Source: Labia minor
Lineage: Eukaryota; Arthropoda; Insecta; Dermaptera; Spongiphoridae
Direction: 5' to 3'
Assembly (NCBI GenBank): GCA_963082975.1
Contig: OY720350.1
Location: 434,001 to 498,000, forward strand
DNA: 64,000 bases
Made by a program: the position numbers and the translations under genes. The notes beneath the pieces are model-generated. The model did not search any database, had not been told where the DNA came from, and saw nothing but the letters and a program-made list of their open reading frames with translations. Below, one piece after another: positions 1 to 12,849 of the stretch (positions are counted from its first letter, which is position 1; the number at the start of each line of letters is the position of its first letter).

Positions 1-323
1 GAGATTAATAGATTTATTTATCTTTAATAAATTAATCATCTTACTTTTTTACTATTTTATAAAAATAATTATACACATAGCATATTGTGTTTTCAGAAGG
101 AATTTAAAATTAATTCATATAGTTTGTATAAAAACCCAGGTTGCAGTTCTTTTAGAAATCACTACAATCTATCAAAATCAAAATTATAGAAATTAAAAAA
201 GCTATCATTGAATTGTTATTATAGAATATTATTTAATAATGATAAACATGCATAAATTATAGAAGATACAAATCTAAGAATAAATTAACCAATAATAATA
301 ATAATTTCTAAATTATGTTCCAG

Positions 324-3300
324 CATGATCTTTGGGAATATATTGTGAATACGAGGAAATGGCAAAAGATAGAGCAACAAGAAGCAATACCATCGGAACG
401 TACAGTTCATGCCAATTTTATTTGTTAGTTCATCGATTTTATTAATAATAATAATAATAATAAGAATAAGAAATTATATAAATATATACGATATGTATAT
501 ATTAAATGAGTTGATTATCATTCTCGCTCGTTTTTCTGTTATTTTTTTAGATGTTGGAAAACGGAAGGAATTGCTGTTGTTAGGAGGAGGGTCTCGGGGT
601 CCCGAACCAATCAATGACGTTCAATTGTACGTTTTAAATTCAAACACCAAAAAGTGGAGCATCAAGGAAACAACAGGAGATACCCCCACTCCTCGACAAG
701 GTCATATACTCCTCGTATCACACAACAAGGTATCCATTTATTTTTGTCTTGATTATCTTGTTTCAATTTCCAAATATCGATCGATACAAATAACTTGAAA
801 CGGATGGACAATGCTGTGCCCTTTGAGGAGGTCAGGTTTTTGCCGGATTATGAAAGTTACAAAATAGAAAAACTAATTATTATTAATTTAGGATTCGAGT
901 TTACCAGCGTATTAGTTGTTGTCACAGATATTAATAGGTTATATTATTAATAAATAAGTTGACCTGTGGCCAGGTCCGAACCGACCGACGGTTTGAAATA
1001 AATTAATTTCCAGCTACAGAAACAATTTCAAATAATTTTAATATATCTTTTAATGTAATAAAAAACAGATAGGCATAGAACATAAATATTTTTAATTTTA
1101 TAACATTTATAATATAGATGTAAGACCAGACTGTGACGTCATGAATGGCTGGATGACGTCATATAATTTTAAATTAAGAAAAAACTAATAAAAATGATTT
1201 TTCTCGAGAATAAAACCAATACAAAGTGCATGATTCGTGGTGATATGTAAAAAATCTCCTGATGTGAAATTTGGTGCGAAAATAACCCTTCCCTTCCTAT
1301 CGTCGATCGCTAATACTACCACTTCCGGTTTCCCGATTTGCACCAAAAGTTGATCCATTCATCCCACTGATGCATTAAGTAAATATACCAAATTTCATAA
1401 AAATCCGTTCAGCCGTTCAGGCTGTACACATCTATACGGACGGACAGACGGACAGACGGACGGACGGACAGACGGACGGACAGACATGATGCTAAAAATA
1501 CTTTTTTCTGTTAAGAAAATGCATGATTCGTGGAGATATGTAAAAATCTCCACATGTGAAATTTGGTGTGAAAACAATACCTCCCTTACTATTGTCGGTC
1601 GGTAAAAAGAGTGATCGAACTTAAATTTAGATATCGATTAATACATTTTATCAATCGATCTCGAACGCGAATTTAGATATTCACGGATAGTTTCAATCCT
1701 TACCATGTACAAGTTATTGGTTTCGGACTCTAGTAAAAATTCTAGATATCTATATACTATATACTTATATTCTATATAAATCAATATTATTCTATATTGA
1801 AAACGAAAGGCCCCTAGAATAAACAAATAAATCAATTAATATATGTATATTTGTTTACATTTTATTTTCATCTTTATTTAGTTTTTTTATAGCGTTAAAA
1901 AAGTTGTTATAGTTTTATAAAAAGTCTCCTATCTTTCGATTTCCTTACATTTCATTGTAATAAACATTATTCAATGAATCCAATTTATTAAAAAACGATC
2001 TATCGCATCTATGGATATATACCTACATATAAAATATAGAATCAATGGAGTGATTCAATTAAATCATAAATAAGAAAACAACAAGGAAATGTAGATTTTA
2101 ATTATGGATTGATTGAAATAAAATAAATAACAACTTTTTTGATACAGCTATTGAACCACTATACTATACTATACTATGTATCCCTTGGGGGATACAGGGG
2201 GCAGAGCATATATTTTTGGATTGTATTTTTATTGCCATCATCAACTGAATTGAATTTGTTCGTTGGTTGTCTTGTCTATGATCTCCATTTGCACCCCATT
2301 ACATAAGCATCCAAGAGTTAAGCTGGATCTATTTTAGTACTGGCGCCAGTTAATCTCTGCTGACGCAGACTCGTTGGCGACCTGACCTCCTCTTCTCCTC
2401 TCATTTTGCTTCCACCTCACAGGCTGCTTTCCCTCCCCTCCTCTCCCCATATCCTCCTTCACTCTCCTCTCCAATACTACGTCTAATTCCTTTCCATGAG
2501 CGTTTATTTTTCATTGGTTTTTCTACATTAACTTAACTCAGCCAATCTTTAAGATAGTATATAATAACATTTTACATAAAAAAATGAACTCAATTAGCCA
2601 ATAATTTTAAAAAAATAGGATAGGATTGGACGGGGTTTCGACGAAGATAGAAAGGTTGTGTATTTGGTGGGCAGATGAAAACCGATGGATTGCATGGCCA
2701 AAATTAGAAAACTTTTGGAGAGAGTATATAGTTATATAGTTACTTAATAATTTTAATATAATAACGTTCAAGCTATTAATAATAATAAACTACATATACC
2801 TACTCGCTTTGGACGACATCGTATAAGACTCTCTCGAATATTATTTTATTAAAATTACGATTCCGACCATATTAAAGGAAGAGTAAGATGCGGGAATCCA
2901 TTATCAGAACCTTTCGAAACTCATCCTATCATCATAGTTTGGGTTATAAAATCGAGAAGGGCACGTGGCTAGAATGGGAGAGGAAAGAATGGCGAAAGAT
3001 ATATATTTGTGCGGAGACCGATTGGGAAGCGTCCGGTTGGAAGACCAAGGATGTGGTGGGTGAACCATGTAGAAAGGGACATGAGAAAGATGAAAGAAAA
3101 GAAAAGTTGGTTGAGATTAGAGCACAGGATAGGGACATTTGGAGAAATAGGTGGTTGCTACTGACAACAACTTTCGAGTTCCGTAGAGCTACACCGATAG
3201 ATAGAGATACCTACTCGTATACATATAATATTAGATTTCTCAATTATAGGATTGAATACAATATATGTAATTTTTTTTTTCATAGTTTTTTACAAAGAGG

Positions 3301-6190
3301 TTAGAATAACTAAATAATATTGTTAATAAATTTTTTGTTTTATTCTATACAAACTATATTGGATTCTATAAACTATTTACACCTTGAAGAAGGCACTGAG
3401 CATTATTTAGAATAGAACTAAATATATATAATATATATAGCCCCTTCTCTATTATTTGTTTTAATGCCAGTTTTCAAGATGTGATAGAATATATATATAT
3501 ATATATATAAAATAATTGGTTCTATATTTACCATCTTATAAAACATTTATAACACTTCCTAAAATCTATAACCATGTCTTTTGAAGTTTGAATTATATTT
3601 TTAATTTAATTTTTTTTAAAACCTTCTACTTACTATATAATGTATATATCCTTAATATTTGTTATTTATAGTTGTTCTTGTTGTTGTTGTTAATGTTATT
3701 CAGGTGTATTGTCATGGTGGTTTAGTGAATCATATTTTTCTTGATGACCTCCGCGTATTGGATTTGGATTCGAAAGTGTGGAGTGTCGTCGACGTGGAAC
3801 GAGGACCGTGTGCCCGGGCAAGTCACGGTGGCGTTCTCCACGACAGGAAACTTTACCTATTTGGAGGATTCGGAGCGGACGGTGCACTCAATGACCTTTG
3901 GCGTCTCGATTTTGGTATGAATTCTATTTAAGACCCCTTCATAAACTACAAGTTTCTGAAAAAAAGAGTAGTTGTAAAAGATACTTTAAAAAAAAAAAAA
4001 ATGAATGGCAAGGGCATGAAAATAAAGTTGAAATGTAAAAATTAATTGATTATTATTTCCAATGAAAATAGATCCAATTGAAAATGGGAATGATCCATGT
4101 TGATTAATGAAAGGAATGTGTAAGTTTAGGATGTAGGATTGGTTGATTGGTTACTGTAATTGGACTTTAATGAATTAAAAGAGTTATAAAGTAGTAAGAG
4201 GGTGGAGGAGAGGGGAGGAGGGTAGAGGTGAGTGGAGTGCAGAGGATGGAGCACCCCAGCCAGGTGGCTTCGTTTATTTATGCGAAGCAACTCATGGATG
4301 GATGAATCATCGTTTGGCATCATCATCCACTCAACGGTATTTTTAAAGTGAAAATTTCCCAATGCTTAAATACATACTTGATTTGAGGAAAAAAACACTT
4401 CTCACCAGTATATAAATAAAGAAATAAATAAATAAATAAAAAAGAGAGAGGGGAATGAAAAAAATATATTTTTCACAAAAAATTACTTTTCCTTTTTTAT
4501 TCATTTTTTTTTTTATTATTTATTTCTAATTTTATTTTGAATTTTATATTTGACGATTATTATTATCATTAATTCAGGTAATATTCATTTTTGCATTCTA
4601 ATTCTGGGGACTGCCTCTCTGCAACTTCTGCAAAACTTAGGACTGGAGAGAAACTTTATTGGAAGTCTATTATCCTCCGATCGTCACATATCGATTAATA
4701 GTTTTTTTCAATGGAATCGATTCAAGTCCTTTTTATTAATAGCTTTCTATGTATTTTTACGAGGGCTGCTTTATATATTTTTGGCCTAACAATGAAAATG
4801 CGAATATTTATCATCAAAAATGATTTCATTGGAAAGTTGGACACATTTTTTAGCATAAATGTACTCAGACAACGGCCAAAAATATATATAGCAGCCCTCG
4901 TATTTTGTCTAAAATCTTATATCATCGAACGATTGGAAGTGGGCTAAACAGGTGTTCATTAATGGGAAGGAGCCAGATCCGGTGAAATACTTCCAAAGGT
5001 TGTCATCCATTGATTTTCGTGTAGATGATGTAGTATTGGCATGGAGACATGGAATGGGATGCTATCCATCTGCTGTGATCATCTGAATCATTTATTTATT
5101 TAGTTATTTTCCAAGTTCATTTTAGCAATAATTTGCATTTAACATTTAATATAACTTCTTAATTTAAGAAATTGGTAATTTCATATAATAATGAGATGAA
5201 TCTTCCTGGTCAGAAACTGAAATATTTTTAAATATTATATACTTACATGAATATTTTATTTTTATTAATAAATTAGATTATTCCTACAATGTCTCCGTGG
5301 GGGAAAAAACTTTTTATAATTTAATTAAGAAAGAAAAATAGAATTCTTACAAATAATATATCAAAAATGTAAGTATGGTAAGTACACCAGTGACGACCAC
5401 CCATAACTTAATTATGTCTAATAATGCTGATCTTTATTTTTCCGAAATAGATGGTACTTTTTAAAACACAACACTTTAAAAAATTGATTTCCCCAGTGTT
5501 AGCCACTTTGTACCACCCAGTGCAAGCCTCTACACTAATAACGGCCACCTGAGAAATAATCCAAATTAACAGGAGATAAATAAAGTCAATCCGATTTTAA
5601 TTTTAATTAATTTATTATTCTTTCCCAACAGTTTAGATAACAGTTTCAAATTAAATACAATATTTACAAATAACACTAGGTATACAATATATAACTCCAA
5701 CTCGGGAATCATAAAAAGATTTCTGATTTTACTTGATTTTTTCGATGAAATAACATCGTCCCACTTGTAAAAGAGTGTGTCATTATCAAAGCCCCCTGTT
5801 CCAGGGGACATAACCCTTTCTAAATCAATAGGAATTTGTATATAATTTTACATGCGCATCATGGATCCCCTCGCTACGAATACCATTAATAAATTCGTTA
5901 CTTCCTTGGAAGACGTCTCTATGTTACTCTCATCGACAGTACATTCTAATCAAGCTCTTCAGGAGGTTTTTCTGTTGTAAGCCTATCGTGGCCATCCTTG
6001 GTACGCCATTAGCACCAGTGTCAGTCAACACTGATAATTTGCGAAATTTCGTGTACCAAGGACACCCATTTCAATAACTTAAGAACATAAACACCTAAAC
6101 TTAAAATATCGCTTTTAAGGAATTTAGCTATTTTAGGAATGGGTAGCATTGTGTATTTATTCATTTTTGCTAATAATAATTTCTCTTTAA

Positions 6191-6225
<35 letters not shown>

Positions 6226-6517
6226 GTTTTTATCAGAAACATTGGAATGGATGCAAATTACGACGATCCATTCCGAGTGTCCATCGCCACGATTGGATTT
6301 TGCATTTACCTTTTGTTTACTCAATATTAATAATATAAAAGAAGAAGAGGAAAAGGGGGATTCATCTAATAAATCATCAATCCATTTAATTAATCAAGAA
6401 AATGATGGTGGGGATGCAATTGAAATGAATAAAAACGTACCATGTCTCTTAATTCATGGAGGAATGGACGCTCAAGGCAAAATATATAATGACTGTTATA
6501 TTATACGCATTGGATAA
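324..6517 (+). CDS. RABEPK: Rab9 effector protein with kelch motifs, 3' part (4 exons)
   Basis: Four exons joined in frame: 324-423, 551-729, 3704-3914, 6237-6517 (stop TAA 6515-6517), giving 256 residues. All junctions are GT-AG. The start lies upstream of the window, since the first exon opens at an acceptor (ttccag) with no suitable ATG. The product is a run of kelch blades: a DLWEYIVNTRKW strand, LLLLGGGSRGPEPINDVQLY, GDTPTPRQGHI, YCHGG, LYLFGGFGADGALNDLWRLDF, then a low-complexity acidic insert (EEEEKGDSSNKSS) and a last blade HGGMDAQGKIYNDCYI. Blade order, the GGG-RG-P motif, the acidic insert before the last blade and the short C-terminus match animal RABEPK, which binds Rab9-GTP and promotes mannose-6-phosphate receptor recycling from endosomes to the trans-Golgi. 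A poly(A) signal AATAAA is at 6566-6571. The 3-kb and 2.3-kb introns hold transposons. Family assignment is firm; orthology to RABEPK rather than another kelch protein is very likely. Confidence 0.88.
957..1607 (-). mobile_element. HINE/DINE-1-like element, copy C1
   Basis: Full-length copy in a RABEPK intron, read on the minus strand. Its 5' end is TTTTTACCGACCGAC and its 3' end GACCTGGCCACAGGTC (6-bp stem, 4-nt loop) followed by AACTTA. The sub-terminal ACCGACCGAC is inverted as GTCGGTCGGT near the 3' hairpin. The centre holds a (GTCCGTCC)n microsatellite at about 1436-1483. Sub-terminal inverted repeats, a terminal 3' hairpin and an internal microsatellite are the known hallmarks of non-autonomous Helentron elements (DINE-1/HINE). 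Frames through the microsatellite give PSVRPSV-like peptides that are not genes. Confidence 0.65.
2884..3185 (+). pseudogene. Non-LTR reverse transcriptase 3'-end remnant
   Basis: The conceptual peptide has WLEWERKEWRKI, DWEASGWKTKDVVGEP and RAQDRDIWRNRW. It matches the C-terminal tail (…RDREIWR…) of the RT fragments at 7330-8170, 8950-9730 and 12850-13610 in this window. No RT catalytic motif remains and there is no plausible start. It lies in a RABEPK intron, in sense with the gene, and is probably part of a truncated Helitron like those downstream. Confidence 0.55.
4760..4900. mobile_element. Tc1/mariner-type MITE, 141 bp
   Basis: The 27-bp terminal inverted repeats 4760-4786 (CGAGGGCTGCTTTATAT…) and 4874-4900 (…AGCAGCCCTCG) differ at one or two positions and are flanked by TA on each side (4758-4759, 4901-4902), the duplication made by Tc1/mariner transposases. 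It has no coding capacity. It lies in the last RABEPK intron. Confidence 0.75.
4931..5096 (+). other. Unassigned coding-like patch in a RABEPK intron
   Basis: An open frame of 54 codons ends at TGA 5094-5096 and reads DWKWAKQVFINGKEPDPVK then YFQRLSSIDFRVDDVVLAWRHG. It is less AT-rich than its surroundings. Its phase would fit the exon ending at 3914, but no AG acceptor precedes it, and the 6237 exon completes the kelch blade directly (LDF|ETLEW). It is probably a transposon or pseudogene remnant. I do not recognise the protein. Confidence 0.25.
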
Positions 6518-7190
6518 TAGATTATATAAATCAATTAGAGTATACTTGTATTTATTTAGAAATATAATAAAGGAAGAAATTAATCTATTATTGATATTTA
6601 CGCGTCTATCTAAAGATATGCTATTTTTTTAAAATTTATTAGAGATAGAAAATGATTTCTATTTCTATCGAAAGAAAAGAGCTAAAAAAACTTTTAATAA
6701 AATTATATAGAAATGTTAGTTATATGGATGGATTGATTATTATATCGATCAATGTTCAAACTTTAAAAAAACATGCCAAATTTTTTTTTTTATTTAATAT
6801 ATTTTGATTTATTATTTATTTAAGTAGATTTTAGAATTTGAATAAAATTGAATTTACGATTTCATTTTCATTTTAAACAATGGCATTTAAAAATATATAT
6901 AATACATCTGTTATAATATACTCTATTCTATTTTAATATATTATATATTAAAGAAGAGAGAGAGAGAGAGAGAGAGAGATGTATATAATTAATAAAGATC
7001 TCACTAAAAATAAACTTCAAAATAATGATTTTCTAGAAATTATATCTTAGTGTTTTGTTTATATTTATAACCTTTATATTCTATTGCCATACTCCTTTCC
7101 TATTCTCAATGATAAATTAATAATTACGAAGGAAACTGAATAAAAATAGATTTTTCAAGATTTTATTATATAATAACTAAATATTTATAT
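6518..7190. other. RABEPK 3' UTR and AT-rich spacer
   Basis: After the RABEPK stop and poly(A) signal I see only AT-rich sequence with a (GA)n run at about 6954-6979. No open frame or repeat family was recognised. Confidence 0.5.
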
Positions 7191-7192
7191 AT

Positions 7193-7325
7193 ACCAAAGA
7201 TGGCGAACCTATGGCACCTTTAAAATATTTAATGGCACGTACAAAGACAAAATTATTTTTTTAATAATTCTATCTAACTTTTTTCAATAGAAATGAGAAT
7301 TTCACACAACTGAATAACTATCCAT
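7193..7325. repeat. hAT-like terminal fragment
   Basis: It begins CAAAGATGGCGAACCTATGG, similar to hAT-type termini (CA-rAGrTGGsCAAmC) seen elsewhere in the window. No matching second end was found before the Helitron fragment that starts near 7330. Weak assignment. Confidence 0.25.
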
Positions 7326-7329
7326 CTAT

Positions 7330-8541
7330 CTCTATGGCTCTACGGAACTCGAAAGTTGTTGGTCGCAGCAAGCCCACTTCTCCAAGCATCCCTATTCTGA
7401 GCCACAACCCTCCAATCCCTCTCCTCTCCCATCTCTTCCCACATTATCCACCCACCGTCTCCTTGGTCTTCCAAGCGGACGTTTCCCATTCGGTCTCCCC
7501 ACCAATATAATGTATTTTTCTCCATTCTTTCCTCTCCCATTCTAGCCACGTGCCCTGCCTATCGCAACCTTCTCGATTTTATAATTCTAACTATATCTGG
7601 AGATGCATAGAGGTCATGTAATTCTTCGTTATGCAGTCTTCGCCATTCCCCGGTGTACTCTAAATCTACTCTCGTCACCTAAGGTCATAGACCATGCCTC
7701 ACACGCCTATAATACAACCGATAAAATAATTGTTTTATATATTTTAATTTTTATCCCCTTTGATAATAATTTGGACGCGATAAGCCCCTTTACTGCATGA
7801 TAACAGGCGTTTCCCGATTGTAACCTCGATTTAAACTCTTCTCGAATATTATTATCCTTCATGATTACAGAACCTAAGTAATTAAATTTTTCTAGATTTT
7901 CCAATTCTACGTTTTATGTGTTAATACTATTCCTCTCTCTCTCTCTCTCTCTCTTACTAAATACTTTGTCTTAACATTATTAATTTTCAGCACCGCCTCT
8001 TTTCCTGCTTCGATTAATTTTCTACGCTGTCTTTGATTGCAATTGCCGAATCTCCTATTATATTTAATTCGTCTGCGTAACTTAATACCCGAATTTTCTT
8101 GTTTAATTCGATTCCGTTTGATTTTTCCTCAATTTGTCTAATTACATATTCCATCACTAATATCTAGCTTAATGGATTAACAAAAACAAATTGTACATTT
8201 TGAATTAGTAAGATAGAAACCTAAATTATGTATATCAGTATTTTTCAAATTTTTTGTACATGAGATATATCTATGTTCAAAATTTTTTGGAGTCGAACAA
8301 CACTTCATATGAAAAAAGAAAATGTTATTGAATAAAACTAAAGAAAAATTATCACAGTTTACATATATCTTCATGTTTATATCAAATTTTTAAAAATTAA
8401 TTTCTGCAGTTAATAAAATTTATAGCCTATGAACAGACATTAAAAATTCTAAAGTCACTTTTGGATTCTAGAGGTCATGAAACGCGAATATATGGAAAAA
8501 ATTTTAAATTCCCGATCAATGTGCAGATAAAAATCTTTTTA
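7330..8541 (-). mobile_element. Truncated Helitron carrying an RT fragment
   Basis: On the minus strand the right edge (8541 downward) matches the Helitron 5' region: TGCACATTGATCGGG…, then the CGCGTTTCATGACCTCTAGA block also present at 10985-11020 and 14800-14825. Further in is an RT fragment with motif C as YADELNIIGDSAIA (about 8050-8095), then FNYLGSVIMKDNNIREE and SKLLSKGIKIKIYKTI (7707-7904), and the C-terminal tail GEERDWR…RDAWR (7340-7549). It contains stops and frameshifts and lacks the hairpin-CTAG 3' end. The same order (5' end, RT in sense, 3' end) occurs in the better-kept copies that follow. Confidence 0.6.
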
Positions 8542-8945
8542 TATCGATATTGATATTTACAATATCTCAATTGATCATATTGGCCTTTTAAACTTTGAAA
8601 ACATTCACATTACGACTATAATTTAATTCTATTAATTTTTAAGATTATATGAATAAATAATTTTAATTAAGAGAAAATATGATCTCATAATTGGATTTTC
8701 ACGTAAGATTTTAATATATATATATACTAGCTGCTCAGAGCGCCTTCGGCGCTCTTCACACCTAGACGGGGGCTCCGCCCCCTGTACCCCCGAGTTGTAC
8801 ATAGTATTTGGTGGTTGAAAGTATTAAAAGGTTTTCATCCATTTTGTTTCAATCAGTATATTACATAAAACATTCATTTCTTTTTGTGTTCTTATTTAAA
8901 AAATATATTTTAATTTAATCACTATATTAATTATATATATTATTA

Positions 8946-9730
8946 TTGTATATGTTATATCTATCTACCTATGTGGCTCAAAGATACTCGAAAGTTCTTA
9001 GCCGCAACAACCACATTTCTCCAAGTGTCCCTATCCTGAGCCCTTATTCCATCTCTCTTACGTCCCTTCCTACGCGTCATTGGTTTTCCAATCGGTCTTC
9101 CCACCAATATCTTTTTCCTCTCCCATTCTTGCCACGTGCCCTGCCTATCGCAGCTTTTTCCCTTTTATAACCCTAACTATTTCTGAAGATGCAGAGAGGC
9201 CATGCAATTTCTTGTTATACAGTCTCCCTCATACCCGGTGACCTCATCTTTCTTTGGCCAATAAATGCAGGGAAGAATCCTATTCTCAAATACTCTGAAT
9301 CTACTCTCATCTCCAAGGGTCATAGACCATGCCTCCCACCCATATAATGCAACAGGCAAAATAATCTTTTTATATATTCCCTTTGATAATAATTTTGAAG
9401 AGATAAGCCTCTTTATTGCAGATAACAGGCGTTTCCCGATTGCAACCCCGATTTAAATTCTTCTCAAATATTATTATCCTTCGTAATTACATTCAATTTT
9501 TCTACATATTCAAATTCTACATTTTGTATGTTAAGATTTTGTATGTTAATACTCTTCCTCTTTGTTACTAAATATTTTTTCTTATCACTATTAATTTCAA
9601 ACCTCCATTAAATTTTCCTCGCTATCTGTAATTGCAATTGCCGAATCTCCTATTATATTTAAGTCGTCTGAGTAACCTAATATTTTACAATTGATTTCCG
9701 CATCTTATTCTTTCTTTACTACCTTCAAGA
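8946..9730 (-). pseudogene. RT C-terminal fragment inside Helitron copy 2
   Basis: Minus-strand frames give motif C as GYSDDLNIIGDSAIAI (about 9630-9690), then YGWEAWSMTLGDESRFRVFE (9177-9359) and the GEEKDIGG…DRDTWR tail. These are the last motifs of a non-LTR endonuclease/RT polyprotein. Several frameshifts are present. It is almost identical to the inverted copy at 12850-13610, except that copy 2 lacks a 15-nt direct duplication found there (near 13460). Confidence 0.7.
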
Positions 9731-11034
9731 GAAATTTGAAGATTGAAAATTTGAAAAAGTTTATCCGGATCTATTGAGTTATGCGTATGTTTTACTAAAG
9801 TCTACAAATAATTAGTGAACAGAAATATTGAATTCGCGATTTTTTTCCTAATATCTGTCATAATGAAAATATCTTAATTAATGTTGATCGATTTGGCCTG
9901 AACCCGCAATGATATCTCCTAATATTTCCTCCGCCTATGGTTCTTAAGTATTTTCTATGTTATAATAGAGTATAATATTTCTTGATCATTACATTTTGGT
10001 ATTTTATTTTCATTGCTAGATTATTATTGAATATTTTTAATTATAATGAAACTTGAGAAAATGCAAAAATAGAGACTTGAGACAATTTATAAAAATTAAC
10101 GGTATAAAACTATAGATAAATGACCAATATATACATTCATTAATAGTATTAATTTAAATTAATTGATTTATTTGTTTTTTTTATTATTAAGTTCATTTAT
10201 TAATTTTTTTAGATCATAGTTATTTTCCTTAAAAGAAACTTAAATTCTGTGGTGCTAGGGGATTTGAAAATTATTCGTCGCAATATGAAGATTTCGCTTA
10301 CAGTTTCTGTCATGTCCGACCTCCATCCAACAGTTATTTTCTGTTAAGTTTTTTGCTTCTCTTAATCATGTGATCTATATATTTAATTTTTTTTAATTCA
10401 TTATAATAAAATTTAAACAACTAAAAATTTTTACTTTGTTAATTTATATAAATTTCAATATAAACTGATTGTGAGTGATACGCTTAGCCAATACTCTGAA
10501 TATTTTGTGTACAAAAATATTGAATGTTCTTAGCGAGATTTGATATAATGTTGTACGATTTGTCCTAAATCTGAATTAGAAGAAAATTATAAATTGCCTC
10601 CTCTTCCAGCCCAATTCATTTACCCACCCATGTTGCATATGGCATCTAAATTTCTTAAAACTCCGTTTTTTTAATTTAAAATAGAAGGAGAGAAAGAGTT
10701 TTAAATTATATTCGAATAGTCTATATATTCTATATATCAGTATTTTTTTTCTGAATTTAATAGCAACTTGATTTTAAAAATTTTCCATTCTTAATGCATA
10801 TGATTGATTACATGTGTTAAAATTTAAAAAAATTCAAATATTCTAATTTTTATATTTATATATACAATTTAATATTATTTTTTATTAATATCATATCAAA
10901 AAAAGAGAATTTATTAAAAATCTATATATATAAAAAAAGGTTTTTGTCTGCACATTGCTCAGAATTTAAAAATTTTTGCATATCTTCGCGTTTCATGACC
11001 TCTAGAATCCAAAAGTGACTTTAGAATTTTTCAC

Positions 11035-11101
<67 letters not shown>
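11035..11101 (+). repeat. (GTCT)n microsatellite, about 16 units
   Basis: An uninterrupted tetranucleotide tract inside Helitron copy 1. The matching site in copy 2 (14753-14772) has only 4-5 units, although the surrounding sequence is otherwise nearly identical. Confidence 0.95.
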
Positions 11102-12849
11102 CGGAAAATTACTATTTTATAGACTCAGAATTGGCTGAACCGATTTCTTTGAAATTACATCACAATATTCTTATATACCTCTAGAGTAACATAGGCTATA
11201 AATTTTATTAATATCTTATCAATAACCGCAGAAATTAATTTTTTAAAGTTTAGATAATTCTCCGTGTTGTTCATTCAAGAGCAGCTCGCGGCTCACTGTC
11301 GGCCTAGCGGAATCATTTCAAACAATGAATTATCATAGAGATTCCCAATCGAAGAATTATTATAATATTTCCCTTTTTATTTTAAATTCTAATATACAAA
11401 TATCAATTCAATTAAATAATTTATTCTAAAAGTTCTCAATTTAATTAAAATATTTATTAGATCATATTTTATCTTAAATTATTTTTTATTTAATTGAATA
11501 TTTCTTCTTTTCTATAATATATATATAATAATATATAAATTTTATCATTGAATAATAAAAAAAAATATTATTTAACCTGAATTAAAATGACTGAATTATA
11601 TTATCTTTGTTTTTTATTTTAATTTAATTACTCTATTATTAATTACTAAATATATATATATATTATATAAAAATTAAAATATGATGATATAAAGTTGTTT
11701 TAAATTTTTGACATTTTTAAATTGGATATATTTTTTAAATTTATTAAAATGTCTTTTTTATTTATTATGTTTAAAAGATTCATTTTTATTATGTGATATT
11801 AATAAAAAATAACGATGCTCTGTGCAAGTCGAATCATGTTGCACATAATTAAATAACAATTGCCAAACAAAGAATATAATATTTTTTTAAATTCTTATAT
11901 TTAAATATCATTTCAATTAAATAATTTATTCTAAAAGGTCTCATTTTAATGCAATTTATAATTTTCTTCTAATTCAGATTTAGGACAAATCGTACAACAT
12001 TATATCAAATCTCGCTAAGAACATTCAATATTTTTGTACACAAAATATTCAGAGTATTGGCTAAGCGTATCACTCACAATCAGTTTATATTGAAATTTAT
12101 ATAAATTAACAAAGTAAAAATTTTTATTTGTTTAAATTTTATTATAATGAATCAAAAAAAATTAAATATATAGATCACATGATTAAGAGAAGCAAAAAAC
12201 TTAACAGAAAATAACTGTTGGATGGAGGTCGGACATGACAGAAACTGTAAGCGAAATCTTCATATTGCGACGAATAATTTTCAAATCCCCTAGCACCACA
12301 GAATTTAAGTTTCTTTTAAGGAAAATAACTATGATCTAAAAAAATTAATAAATGAACTTAATAATAAAAAAAACAAATAAATCAATTAATTTAAATTAAT
12401 ACTATTAATGAATGTATATATTGGTCATTTATCTATAGTTTTATACCGTTAATTTTTATAAATTGTCTCAAGTCTCTATTTTTGCATTTTCTCAAGTTTC
12501 ATTATAATTAAAAATATTCAATAATAATCTAGCAATGAAAATAAAATACCAAAATGTAATGATCAAGAAATATTATACTCTATTATAACATATACAATAC
12601 TTATAAACTATAGGCGGAGGAAATATTAGGAGATATCATTGCGGGTTCAGGCCAAATCGACCAACATTAATTAAGATATTTTCATTATGACAGATATTAG
12701 GAAAAAAACCGCGAATTCAATATTTCTGTTCACTAATTATTTGTAGACTTTAGTAAAACATACGCATAACTCAATAGATCCGGATAAACTTTTTCAAATT
12801 TTCAATCTTCAAATTTCTTTTCAAGGTAGTAAAGAAAGAATAAGATGCG

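Noticed and set aside
409..798. 129-codon open frame starting at 409
   Set aside because: Its first half is intron sequence; only 551-729 is a real RABEPK exon, entered from the acceptor at 549-550.
4577..4720. Candidate RABEPK exon after the acceptor at 4575
   Set aside because: The kelch reading frame passes directly from 3914 to 6237 with correct phase and motif continuity; this segment adds no kelch sequence.
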